DNA of 5,726 nucleotides from JBOHNM01 sp050730675 (GTDB lineage Bacteria; Planctomycetota; Phycisphaerae; Phycisphaerales; UBA1924): the NCBI GenBank assembly GCA_050730675.1, contig JBOHNM010000210.1, forward strand, positions 1 to 5,726. The letters run 5' to 3'. The notes beneath the pieces were generated by a model, which saw only the letters and a program-made list of their open reading frames with translations, did no database searches and was not told where the DNA came from. Below are positions 1 through 5,252 of this stretch, in pieces; the first letter of the stretch is position 1; every line of letters begins with the position of its first letter. The position numbers and the translations under genes are program-made.

Positions 1-664
1 TGTCGAGGCCGGGGGGCCAGAGTTCACCGGTGGGTTCGTAGGGGGGCGGGGGAGGTGGTGAGTCTTGGGTGGCGAGCGATGAGAGAGATTCAGATGTGGG
101 GATGGGTGTGGGCGAAGGGTCGGGCGGGGGGCTCGTCCGCCCTGGGGGCGGAGGACATTCAACAGAGCTTTTCAGGGGCTGGTTCGCTGCGCTCACTGTC
201 CCCCACGCCCTGGCAACGGCCGCGCGCCCTCTGGGCGAGGAGGAGGCGGAGCAAGCGAGCGGCGCGGAGATGGCGGCGGGCGCTGGATCGACCGGGATCG
301 CGGGAGCCCTACCCCCGGCCCCTTCCCTCAGGGAAGGGGAGGTTGGTGCGGGTGATTCGACGATGCTGGTCGTTGTGGTAGCACAGGAGAGAGGCACACC
401 GGTCGGGAAGGTGGTGTCACCTTCGGCGGGGTCGGTGGCGGTGGACGGCCAGAAGGCGTGCTTGGGCGGGTAGGTGATATCGAACTTGAGGATGGCGGTG
501 CAGCAGCGGCGGCACTCGGCGATGTTGTTGGACTTGTCGGCCTTGCCGGCTTGCTTCAAGAGCAGGGCGATGGCGCGGAAGTGGACCTTGTTCATGCGGA
601 GCTTGTCGTTGTCGTGGGTGTCGAGCATGAGTTCGGGGGTGACGGGTTCGAGGGCGGGGGGCAT
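1..664 (-). CDS. Hypothetical protein, N-terminal part, runs off the left edge
   Basis: This reading frame opens at an ATG (664-662) and stays open for 221 codons to the window edge without a stop. The start is well supported: the minus strand reads AGGAG (675-671), six bases before the ATG. Residues 1 to about 100 look like a real protein, with mixed composition, GC-rich third positions, a helical stretch rich in Lys and Asn (about residues 18-46), a Cys cluster ECRRCC (50-55) and an aromatic segment ending PPKHAFWP (66-73). I do not recognise the family. From about residue 103 onward the sequence becomes Pro/Ser/Ala-rich and contains translated palindromic repeat DNA (for example SPSLREGAGGRAP, about 109-121), which suggests intergenic-type repeats were inserted in frame. 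A Pro-rich tract follows near residues 202-208. The downstream part could be real linker, or the frame could be open by chance in GC-rich DNA. No signal peptide or membrane segment is seen. Confidence 0.5.
   Translation of the reverse strand, partial: MPPALEPVTPELMLDTHDNDKLRMNKVHFRAIALLLKQAGKADKSNNIAECRRCCTAILKFDITYPPKHAFWPSTATDPAEGDTTFPTGVPLSCATTTTSIVESPAPTSPSLREGAGGRAPAIPVDPAPAAISAPLACSASSSPRGRAAVARAWGTVSAANQPLKSSVECPPPPGRTSPPPDPSPTPIPTSESLSSLATQDSPPPPPPYEPTGELWPPGLD
136..152. repeat. Short perfect hairpin inside the partial ORF
   Basis: Arms TCCGCCC (136-142) and GGGCGGA (146-152) pair perfectly around a 3-base loop. It lies inside the Pro-rich part of the minus-strand reading frame and resembles the other intergenic palindromes of this window more than coding sequence. 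Confidence 0.4.
319..339. repeat. REP-like palindrome inserted in a reading frame
   Basis: A 9-bp perfect stem, CCCCTTCCC (319-327) and GGGAAGGGG (331-339), surrounds the loop TCA. On the minus strand it is read in frame as part of SPSLREGAGG. Palindromes of this CCTTCCCT/AGGGAAGG type are common dispersed elements in GC-rich bacterial genomes (recalled, not searched). It marks where the partial gene changes from ordinary protein to low-complexity sequence. Confidence 0.5.
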
Positions 665-831
665 GGGGTGCTCCTGAAGGCGGATCGAACTCGAAGGGCT
701 CGAAGGGGGAGGAAAAAGCAGAAACACAGAAAGTCGAAACGCAGAAATTCGGACAGGAGGGAGCAGGCGCGGGATGGGAAATGAGACGTCTCTACCCATG
801 GGCAAAAGACCGCGCCGTTGCGCAATTCGTG

Positions 832-857
832 GTCCTATTTTGGAGTAAGGGTGTCAA
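832..857 (-). promoter_or_regulatory. Weak candidate promoter for the gene starting at 664
   Basis: The minus strand has a perfect TTGACA (857-852), and 14 bases further a TAGGAC (837-832) that matches the -10 consensus at only three positions. The spacing is shorter than ideal and the leader would be about 170 bases. It is the best match in the AT-richer patch, but promoter rules in this lineage are poorly known, so this is only a suggestion. Confidence 0.2.
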
Positions 858-943
858 ACGCGTCGGGAAAACCCGATGTCGATTGATGGTGTGATTTTTG
901 CGATTGTGGAGAGGGCGCGGGCGCGCCGTTGCGTATTTTGCGG

Positions 944-1233
944 TCACTTCTGCTTCTGAGAAGTGAGGGGTAAGGGCTTGGATCTCGGGTCGGGTTCGGG
1001 GATCCGTCGCCCCCTTCGGGGGCGGGGTTCCTTACCAACGCTTTCCACGGGTTGCGCTGCGCCCGGCTGCGCCGGTCTGCGCTCCACCCGTTGGCTACGC
1101 TCGGTCGCCCCTTTGGAGGCTTAGGAATGGGGTGGCGCGAGGGTGGTTGGCGTCCCGATGGGGCTCGGCGTTGTTGCCTGGCGCACGCCGTGGGCTCACG
1201 CCCACGGCAAAGTACTGGCGCCGCTCTGCGGCG
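944..1233. repeat. Cluster of intergenic hairpins
   Basis: Five stem-loops follow one another. TCACTTCT/AGAAGTGA pair at 944-951 and 959-966 (7-base loop). CGCCCCC pairs with GGGGGCG across 1008-1024 (loop TTC). An outer ACGGGT/ACCCGT stem (1047-1052 with 1086-1091) encloses an inner CCGGC/GCCGG hairpin (1063-1075). GCCGTGGGC/GCCCACGGC form a 9-bp stem at 1187-1195 and 1200-1208. CGCCGC/GCGGCG pair at 1219-1224 and 1228-1233. The stems differ in sequence, so they are not copies of one unit; the density suggests a landing region for palindromic elements. Confidence 0.55.
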
Positions 1234-1313
1234 GAGTCAGAGTCAGAATGGCGGTTGGCTCAAGATCGGGGCAAGTGTTGATTGATTCAGTGCAACGGCG
1301 TCTCGACAGAAAC

Positions 1314-1347
1314 ACAACGACCAGCGGGAGGGCCCGCTGGTCGTTGT
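1314..1347 (-). terminator. Strong stem-loop terminator after the poly-Gly protein gene
   Basis: Arms of 15 bases (1314-1328 and 1333-1347) are perfectly complementary around a 4-base loop. The stem lies 28 bases beyond the stop codon of the minus-strand gene at 1376-2230. On the minus strand it is followed by GTTTCTGTC, a weak T-rich tail; the plus strand also has a T-rich tail (TTGTTGCTG), so it could work in both directions. Its position and stability make it the clearest intrinsic terminator of the window. Confidence 0.75.
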
Positions 1348-1375
1348 TTGTTGCTGTCAGATTTGATGTCCCGGG

Positions 1376-2230
1376 TCAGTTGCCGCCGCCACCGCCGGGC
1401 TGGCCGCCACGGCCCGCACCGGGGCGACCGCCGCCGCCTCCGCCACCACCACCGCCGCCGGGGTTGCGGCCGGCGGGACGGTTGGCCTCTTCGAACTTCT
1501 TCATCTGCTCTTCGGAGAGGACCTTCTTCAGCGCCTCGTCGAGCTTGGTGCGGGCCTCGGTGCGGGCCGCGCGCTGGGCTTCGCGGTCGGGATTTTCGCC
1601 CGTCGCCGCGGCGTTGAGCTTGGCGATGGCCAGGACGTTGTCCTCGATGGCGTCGAGGGCGGTCTGCTGCTTGGCCGGCTCAAGTTTGAACCCGGCGATG
1701 GCGTCGGCCATGCGGTCCCACTGCATGTTGAACGAGCCGAGGGAAGCAAGGACCTTGGTCTTCTGGTCGGGCGAGAGGCCCGCGGGCAGAGCCTTCTCGA
1801 ACTTCTCCTTCTCCTTCTTGTTCATCGCCTCCATCGCGGTGCGCATCTCGGCCCCGCCACCCCCACCGCCGCCGCCACCCCCGCCTTCCTGGCGGGCCTT
1901 GCGCTGCTCGTCACGAAGCTTGGTGTAGGCATCGTTCTGGCTGGTGCGGGCATCGGTGTAGGCCTTGACGAGGGGCTTGGTGACCTCGTCCTTGAGCGCG
2001 AGGCGCTTGGCGACGCCATTGGCCTCGAGTTCCCACGCGGCCTTGGACTTCTCGGCCGACAGTTGACCGCCTTGCGCAGGGCGAGCTGCATCGGCGGGCG
2101 CCTTGGGGGCTTCGGGGGCCTTGTCGGCCGGCTTGGGAGCGGGGGCCGGGGCCGCGGGCGGCTGGGCGAGCGCGGCGACGCTGAGGGTGCTGATCGCGAG
2201 GCCGGCCACGATGGCGTGCATGTTGGGCAT
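1376..2230 (-). CDS. Exported Ala/Lys-rich protein with two poly-glycine tracts (Spy/CpxP-like, tentative)
   Basis: The gene encodes 284 residues. I place the start at ATG 2230-2228 because the minus strand has GGAG (2241-2238) seven bases upstream and the protein then begins with a textbook signal peptide: hydrophobic residues 5-20 and a likely cleavage after AALA (19-22). A longer open frame reaches 2398, but the extra 56 residues look like translated promoter. The mature protein has a Pro/Ala-rich linker (about 23-55), a charged helical part (56-115), eleven glycines (116-126), a second helical part (127-255), eleven more glycines (258-268) and a Gly/Arg-rich tail. LSPDQKTKV (152-160) and LSEEQMKKF (238-246) resemble the LTxxQ motifs of Spy/CpxP-type periplasmic proteins, so a periplasmic chaperone or stress-sensor role is possible but unproven. 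The gene ends at a strong terminator and is divergent from mmsA. Confidence 0.8.
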   Translation of the reverse strand: MPNMHAIVAGLAISTLSVAALAQPPAAPAPAPKPADKAPEAPKAPADAARPAQGGQLSAEKSKAAWELEANGVAKRLALKDEVTKPLVKAYTDARTSQNDAYTKLRDEQRKARQEGGGGGGGGGGGAEMRTAMEAMNKKEKEKFEKALPAGLSPDQKTKVLASLGSFNMQWDRMADAIAGFKLEPAKQQTALDAIEDNVLAIAKLNAAATGENPDREAQRAARTEARTKLDEALKKVLSEEQMKKFEEANRPAGRNPGGGGGGGGGGGRPGAGRGGQPGGGGGN

Positions 2231-2274
2231 TCGGAGACTCCGGAAGGGTGAAAGAACCGGTGAAGTGTACAGCT

Positions 2275-2294
2275 TCGCGGCCAAGGGGCCGCGA
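2275..2294. promoter_or_regulatory. Perfect 8-bp hairpin in the divergent region
   Basis: TCGCGGCC (2275-2282) and GGCCGCGA (2287-2294) pair around the loop AAGG. It sits 45 bases upstream of the exported protein start. It could be a leader hairpin, an operator, or just another dispersed palindrome. Confidence 0.4.
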
Positions 2295-2302
2295 CACTCT
2301 GG

Positions 2303-2323
2303 GACAACGTTTGGATCGTTGTC
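2303..2323. promoter_or_regulatory. Candidate operator: 7-7-7 inverted repeat
   Basis: GACAACG (2303-2309) and CGTTGTC (2317-2323) are perfect inverted arms separated by 7 bases, so the centres of the arms are 14 bp apart. This geometry suits a dimeric helix-turn-helix repressor. It lies 118 bases before the mmsA start and 72 bases before the divergent start, so one regulator could act on both genes. No regulator gene is in view. Confidence 0.35.
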
Positions 2324-2441
2324 GGATTGCCGAAGCGGGGTTGTGGGGCCGTGGCGCAGGGTGGAGGGTGGCGATGCGGGTTTGAGGCTGGATTGCATGG
2401 GGTGTGCCGCGGGGCCGTATCCTTCTGGCTGGAGACCACTT

Positions 2442-3977
2442 ATGAGCGCTCAGCCCCCCGCTTCCGCTTCCACCGCTTCCCATCCCGTTGACCATTTCAT
2501 CGGCGGCAAGCGCATCGCTCCATCGGCGCAATCCGGCGGGGGGGGCGGCTCGCAGCACGCGGTGATCAACCCGGCGACGGGGCAGACGATTGCGCAGGCG
2601 GAGCTGGACTCGATCCGGAGCGCGGAGGCGGCGGTGGCCGCGGCGGCGGCGGCGTTCCCGGCGTGGTCGGCGATGCCGGTGGGTGACCGGTGCCAGTTCA
2701 TGTTCAAGTACAAGCAGAAGCTCGAGGAGCACTTCGAGGAGCTGGCGGGGATGATCGTGCGCGAGCACGGCAAGACGATGGCCGAGGCGCGGGGCGATGT
2801 GCGCCGCGGCATCGACTGCGTGGAGTACGCCTGCGGGGCGCCGACGCTGATGATGGGGCGGAGCCTGCCGCAGATCGCGGTGAGCACGAGTTTTTGCCGC
2901 ACCGAGGACAAGAGCGGCGTGGGGATTGATTCGACGGTGGACCGCGTGCCGCTGGGCGTGTGCGTGGGGATCACGCCGTTCAACTTCCCGGTGATGGTGC
3001 CGCTGTGGATGTGGCCGATGGCCGTCGCCTGCGGCAACACCTTCGTGCTCAAGCCGAGCGAGAAGGTGCCGATGAGCGCGGTGCGCGAGGTGGAGCTGGC
3101 CCACGAGGCGGGGCTGCCCGCGGGCGTGCTGAACCTGGTCACGGGCGGGCCGAAGGTGGTGGACCACCTGATCACGCACGAGGAGGTCAAGGCGGTCTCG
3201 TTCGTCGGCTCGACGCGCGTGGCCCAGCACATCTATGAGACGGCGACCAAGGCGGGCAAGCGGGCCCAGTGCATGGGCGGGGCGAAGAACTACATGGTGA
3301 TCATGCCCGACGCCAACCAGGACGCGGTGATCGAGGGCGTGGTCGGCTCGGCCTTCGGCAACTCCGGCCAGCGGTGCCTGGCGGGGAGCGTGGCGGTCGT
3401 CGTCGGCGATGCGGCCGAGTGGTTTGTGCCCAAGATCAAGGCCGCGGCGGAGAAGATCAAGGTCGCGGCGGGCGATCAGCCGGGCGTGGGGATGGGGCCG
3501 GTGATCGACCAGGCGAGCAAGGCGAGGATCCTGGGGTTCATCGAGAGCGGCGAGAAGGACGGGGCGACGTGCGTGCTGGACGGGCGGAAGGCCGTGATGC
3601 CGAGCGGCGGGTGCTTCGTCGGCCCGACGATCTTCGACAACGTGCGCCCGGGGATGCGGATCGTGGACGAGGAGATCTTCGGCCCGGTCCTGAGCATCGT
3701 GCGCGAGGCGACGCTGGATGCGGCGCTGTCGACGATGAACAAGTCGAAGTACGGGAACATGGGGGTGATCTTCACGTCGAGCGGCTACTCGGCGCGGCGC
3801 TTCCGCACGCACGCACAAGTGGGGATGGTCGGCATCAATGTGGGCGTGCCGGCGCCGATGGCGGTCTTCCCGTTCGCGGGGTGGAAGTCGTCGTTCTTCG
3901 GGGACCTGCATGCGAACGGGGAGGATGCGGTGAAGTTCTTCACGGAGAGCAAGGTGGTGGTGACGCGGTGGATGTGA
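2442..3977 (+). CDS. mmsA: CoA-acylating methylmalonate-semialdehyde dehydrogenase
   Basis: A complete 511-residue aldehyde dehydrogenase of the MMSDH family, whose usual length is about 500. The enzyme oxidises (methyl)malonate semialdehyde with NAD+ and CoA to propionyl-CoA or acetyl-CoA plus CO2, in the cytoplasm, in valine and myo-inositol breakdown. Visible signatures are FIGGK near the N-terminus (19-23), ITPFNFPVMVPLWMWP with the conserved Asn (181), the NAD-binding Lys of FVLKPSEKVP (204), SFVGSTRV (253-260), GGAKNYMVIMPDA (279-291) in place of the Glu-containing motif of hydrolytic ALDHs, the catalytic Cys of GQRCLAG (312), and EEIFGPVL (410-417). The start at 2442 follows GGAG (2431-2434) by 7 bases; the open frame extends upstream to 2103 but that part is antisense to the neighbouring gene. 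A run of eight G (2538-2545) encodes a Gly5 stretch (32-36) not typical of the family. It appears monocistronic, and no beta-oxidation or inositol genes are adjacent in view. Confidence 0.95.
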   Translation: MSAQPPASASTASHPVDHFIGGKRIAPSAQSGGGGGSQHAVINPATGQTIAQAELDSIRSAEAAVAAAAAAFPAWSAMPVGDRCQFMFKYKQKLEEHFEELAGMIVREHGKTMAEARGDVRRGIDCVEYACGAPTLMMGRSLPQIAVSTSFCRTEDKSGVGIDSTVDRVPLGVCVGITPFNFPVMVPLWMWPMAVACGNTFVLKPSEKVPMSAVREVELAHEAGLPAGVLNLVTGGPKVVDHLITHEEVKAVSFVGSTRVAQHIYETATKAGKRAQCMGGAKNYMVIMPDANQDAVIEGVVGSAFGNSGQRCLAGSVAVVVGDAAEWFVPKIKAAAEKIKVAAGDQPGVGMGPVIDQASKARILGFIESGEKDGATCVLDGRKAVMPSGGCFVGPTIFDNVRPGMRIVDEEIFGPVLSIVREATLDAALSTMNKSKYGNMGVIFTSSGYSARRFRTHAQVGMVGINVGVPAPMAVFPFAGWKSSFFGDLHANGEDAVKFFTESKVVVTRWM

Positions 3978-4028
3978 CTACTCAACATCGCAGCGTTTGG
4001 GCGAGCTGCATCTGTGGCGGAGACTAAG

Positions 4029-4220
4029 ATGAAACCCAAGGAGATTGGCAGACTTGCGGGGCGCTTGTTCCAAGCCGCCTTGCCCGCGCAATGCATTTGT
4101 CGGAGCCAAGAGGACCAAGAGGACCAAGAGGACTACGGCATTGATTATGAGTTGGAACTTGCGTCAGCTCAAGATCACGCTACAGGATTCATCTTTAAGG
4201 CTCAGGTAAAGGGCGAGTAA
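4029..4220 (+). pseudogene. DUF4365-like N-terminal fragment, truncated
   Basis: This short frame encodes 63 residues. ATG 4029 follows GGCGGAG (4016-4022) with 6-base spacing; a GTG at 4014 is a weaker alternative. The segment YGIDYELEL (36-44), then TGFIFKAQVKGE (52-63), resembles the N-terminal part of DUF4365 domains, which typically carry a (D/Y)xGID...E/V core and an (F/Q)xQ(L/V)KG strand and may be nuclease-like; the identification is from memory. Full DUF4365 domains are about 130 residues or more, and here a TAA stops the frame just after the QVKG strand, so it is likely a remnant. Three QED repeats (27-35) replace the usual short loop before the core. Its GC is near 50%, clearly below mmsA 51 bases upstream, which points to a different origin. 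DUF4365 genes are often seen in defence or mobile regions. A functional mini-protein cannot be excluded. Confidence 0.5.
4107..4133 (+). repeat. Three perfect 9-bp tandem repeats
   Basis: CAAGAGGAC occurs three times head to tail, in frame, encoding Gln-Glu-Asp three times in the DUF4365-like fragment just before its GID core. Perfect copies suggest recent slippage expansion. Confidence 0.85.
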
Positions 4221-4274
4221 TCAAGCTCGCTCATCGAGGGCGGGGCAACACCCATATGGGCCAAGCAAGTCCTC

Positions 4275-4442
4275 GGGTTGTCGCGGCATAACCCCGGGCT
4301 TTCGCGACACCGCCCCGCGCACTCGAGTCAAAAACCTGAGCGACGACGGCTCGAACCCGCAGTTTCTGCCCACCCACCCGCCTTTCCACGAAACAGACCC
4401 GCGTTCGCGGCAACACACTCCGGGTTTGCCTCAACCCAACCC
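4275..4442. repeat. Degenerate array of eight 21-bp units
   Basis: From 4275 the sequence can be cut into eight contiguous 21-base units without any indel. Column 1 is G in 8/8, column 20 is C in 8/8, and columns 8, 19 and 21 are C in 7/8; columns 3 (G, 6/8) and 5 (T, 6/8) are also biased. An approximate consensus is GCGTTTTCGCGACACC followed by AACCC. Units start at 4275, 4296, 4317, 4338, 4359, 4380, 4401 and 4422; weaker matches may extend left to about 4233 and right to 4463. The plus frame reads as heptads ending in Pro (GLSRHNP, GLSRHRP, AVSAHPP, AFPRNRP), and is the same frame as the upstream DUF4365-like fragment, separated from it by one TAA. The period equals two DNA helical turns. 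There are no spacers, so it is not CRISPR. Confidence 0.7.
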
Positions 4443-4536
4443 CCGAATCCGTCGATCCCGCACGCATGAGCAGGCGATTCCTTCCCGTGCGCGAGGCGGA
4501 GTTCGATGCGCTTTCTTTGTGATCGCCGAATTTCGT
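4443..4536. other. Short intergenic segment with an 18-codon start-like ORF
   Basis: Between the 21-bp array and the first REP element I see no credible full gene. An ATG at 4466 opens an 18-residue frame, MSRRFLPVREAEFDALSL, ending at TGA 4520-4522. It reads like a protein N-terminus and is followed shortly by REP DNA, so it may be the beginning of a disrupted gene, but there is no ribosome binding site. Confidence 0.25.
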
Positions 4537-4613
4537 CGGCCCCGGGGGCCGCAAACCAACTCCCGCTCACGAGCGACTGAAGTCGCTCGCAATCACCGTG
4601 CGCCGAAGCGGCG
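4537..4613 (+). repeat. Compound REP element, copy 1
   Basis: Three hairpins occur in order. H1: CGGCCC/GGGCCG (4537-4542, 4546-4551). H2: CGAGCGACT/AGTCGCTCG (4570-4578, 4581-4589) with loop GA. H3: CGCCG/CGGCG (4601-4605, 4609-4613) with loop AAG. The order and spacing match copies 2 and 3. Compared with those, H2 differs at two positions in each arm and H3 at one, always with the compensating change in the partner arm, so the stems are conserved while the sequence drifts. It has the same orientation as copy 3. Confidence 0.8.
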
Positions 4614-4658
4614 AGAACCATGCCAATACCTGTGCCAGAGCAGCGAGACGGCGGTTTT

Positions 4659-4739
4659 CGCCCTTTGGGCGCCCGGTCCTTGCGAGTGGCTTCAGCCACT
4701 CGAAGGCATGCCTTCTTGATCTCTCGGCCCCTTGGGCCG
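4659..4739 (-). repeat. Compound REP element, copy 2 (left flank of the RAYT gene, inverted)
   Basis: The same three hairpins are present in reverse order: H3 CGCCC/GGGCG (4659-4663, 4667-4671), H2 CGAGTGGCT/AGCCACTCG (4683-4691, 4694-4702), H1 CGGCCC/GGGCCG (4725-4730, 4734-4739). Positions 4675-4707 are an exact 33-base inverted match to 5283-5315 in copy 3. The H1 end faces the transposase and ends 37 bases before its start codon. With copy 1 it forms a tail-to-tail pair like a BIME. Confidence 0.88.
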
Positions 4740-4744
4740 ACGCC

Positions 4745-4776
4745 TCTTGATCTTTATTTTCGAGTATTCTGCCACC
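4745..4776 (+). promoter_or_regulatory. AT-rich leader of the transposase gene
   Basis: This is the most AT-rich patch near the gene, between REP copy 2 and the start codon. TATTCT (4765-4770) matches the -10 consensus at four of six positions but lies only seven bases before the ATG, and TTGATC (4747-4752) is 12 bases upstream of it, too close for a standard pair. No Shine-Dalgarno sequence is seen before ATG 4777, so expression is probably weak or leaderless. Confidence 0.25.
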
Positions 4777-5229
4777 ATGCCCCGCTCATGGACACAGAAC
4801 TACTACCACATCGTTTTCAGCACCAAGCGGCGCGAGCAGATCATCTCGCCGGAGATCGAGTCGCGGCTTCATCCGTTCATCGGCGGCATCCTCAAGGACC
4901 TGCGGTGCGCCACGCTTGCGATCAACGGGATGCCCGACCATCTGCACGCGCTGGTGCGATATCCGCCGGACCTCAGCCACTCTGACATGCTCCAGAACGT
5001 CAAGGGTCGCTCCTCGCGATGGCTCGGAGAGACGTTTCCGCGTTCATCATGGCGCGGCTGGCAGGAGGGCTTCGGCGGATTCACCGTGAGCCGCTCGCTC
5101 GTCCCGCGTGTCGAGGACTACATCCTGCGGCAGAAGGAGCACCACCTGCGGCAATCCTATGAGCAGGAGGTGATCGAGCTGCATCGGCTGCACGACATGG
5201 AGTTTGTGGCGGAGGATGTGCTGGATTGA
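4777..5229 (+). CDS. REP-associated tyrosine transposase (RAYT, HUH/Y1 superfamily)
   Basis: This is a complete 150-residue single-domain HUH endonuclease of the IS200/Y1 transposase superfamily. Such proteins nick single-stranded DNA at REP hairpins using a tyrosine nucleophile. The features seen are a first strand YYHIVFSTKRRE (9-20), the metal-binding HUH motif in GMPDHLHALV (His55, His57), the WQEGFGGFTVSRS segment (95-107) typical of the group, and VEDYILRQKEHH (112-123), where Tyr115 is the likely catalytic residue followed by Gln119 and the HH pair. The motifs are intact, so the enzyme may be active. The start is ATG 4777; an open frame extends to TTG 4732 but enters the REP hairpin. 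Inverted REP copies flank the gene on both sides, the hallmark of a RAYT with its substrates (a REPtron). There is no accessory tnpB gene and the domain is a minimal one. It is the only transposase in the window. Confidence 0.92.
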   Translation: MPRSWTQNYYHIVFSTKRREQIISPEIESRLHPFIGGILKDLRCATLAINGMPDHLHALVRYPPDLSHSDMLQNVKGRSSRWLGETFPRSSWRGWQEGFGGFTVSRSLVPRVEDYILRQKEHHLRQSYEQEVIELHRLHDMEFVAEDVLD

Positions 5230-5252
5230 CGCGAGGGGGAGGAGGGAGTCGT

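Larger units (their letters stand above)
665..1313. other. Gene-free intergenic stretch
   Basis: No reading frame here has both a credible ribosome binding site and protein-like composition; the short frames at 835-1038 and 1052-1285 are low-complexity. The left part (700-900) is richer in A and T than its surroundings and should hold the promoter of the minus-strand gene starting at 664. It contains A-rich repeated words (CAGAAACACAGAAAG near 719-733), a perfect 10-bp palindrome GAGACGTCTC (783-792) and a small TCGGG/CCCGA hairpin (863-876). A 12-base word, CGCGCCGTTGCG, occurs at 811-822 and again at 922-933. The right part (944-1233) is a cluster of hairpins, annotated separately. Confidence 0.6.
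2231..2441. promoter_or_regulatory. Divergent promoter region between the exported protein gene and mmsA
   Basis: These 211 bases separate two genes transcribed away from each other, so both promoters should lie here. Each gene has a good ribosome binding site at its edge (GGAG at 2241-2238 on the minus strand; GGAG at 2431-2434 on the plus strand). No convincing -35/-10 pair was found for either gene; TACACT (2269-2264, minus) is a possible -10 without a matching -35. Two inverted repeats in the middle are annotated separately. Confidence 0.55.

Noticed and set aside
55..784. Three plus-strand frames (55-381, 69-473, 458-784)
   Set aside because: They lack ribosome binding sites and overlap a minus-strand frame with a strong start; their products are Gly/Arg/Val-rich shadows.
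811..933. Direct repeat CGCGCCGTTGCG (811-822 and 922-933) as attachment sites
   Set aside because: Only 12 bases, GC-rich, with no integrase or element between the copies; likely chance or part of the repeat-rich background.
1008..1024. GC-rich hairpin as an intrinsic terminator
   Set aside because: There is no T tract on either strand and no gene ends nearby; it is better seen as one of the clustered palindromes.
1143..1928. A 261-codon plus-strand frame with long poly-proline tracts
   Set aside because: The proline tracts are the complement of the Gly11 tracts of the exported protein, which has a signal peptide, ribosome binding site and terminator on the other strand.
1911..3911. A 666-codon open frame on the minus strand across mmsA
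   Set aside because: It is the antisense shadow of mmsA and of the exported protein gene; its Arg/His-rich, low-complexity product is typical of GC-rich antisense frames, and mmsA is a clear family match.
3269..4027. A 252-codon plus-strand frame overlapping the mmsA 3' end
   Set aside because: It is a +1-type shadow, Gly/Arg-rich and without its own start signal; the mmsA frame carries all family motifs.
4275..4442. CRISPR array
   Set aside because: The units are contiguous 21-mers with no unique spacers and low identity; no cas gene is near.
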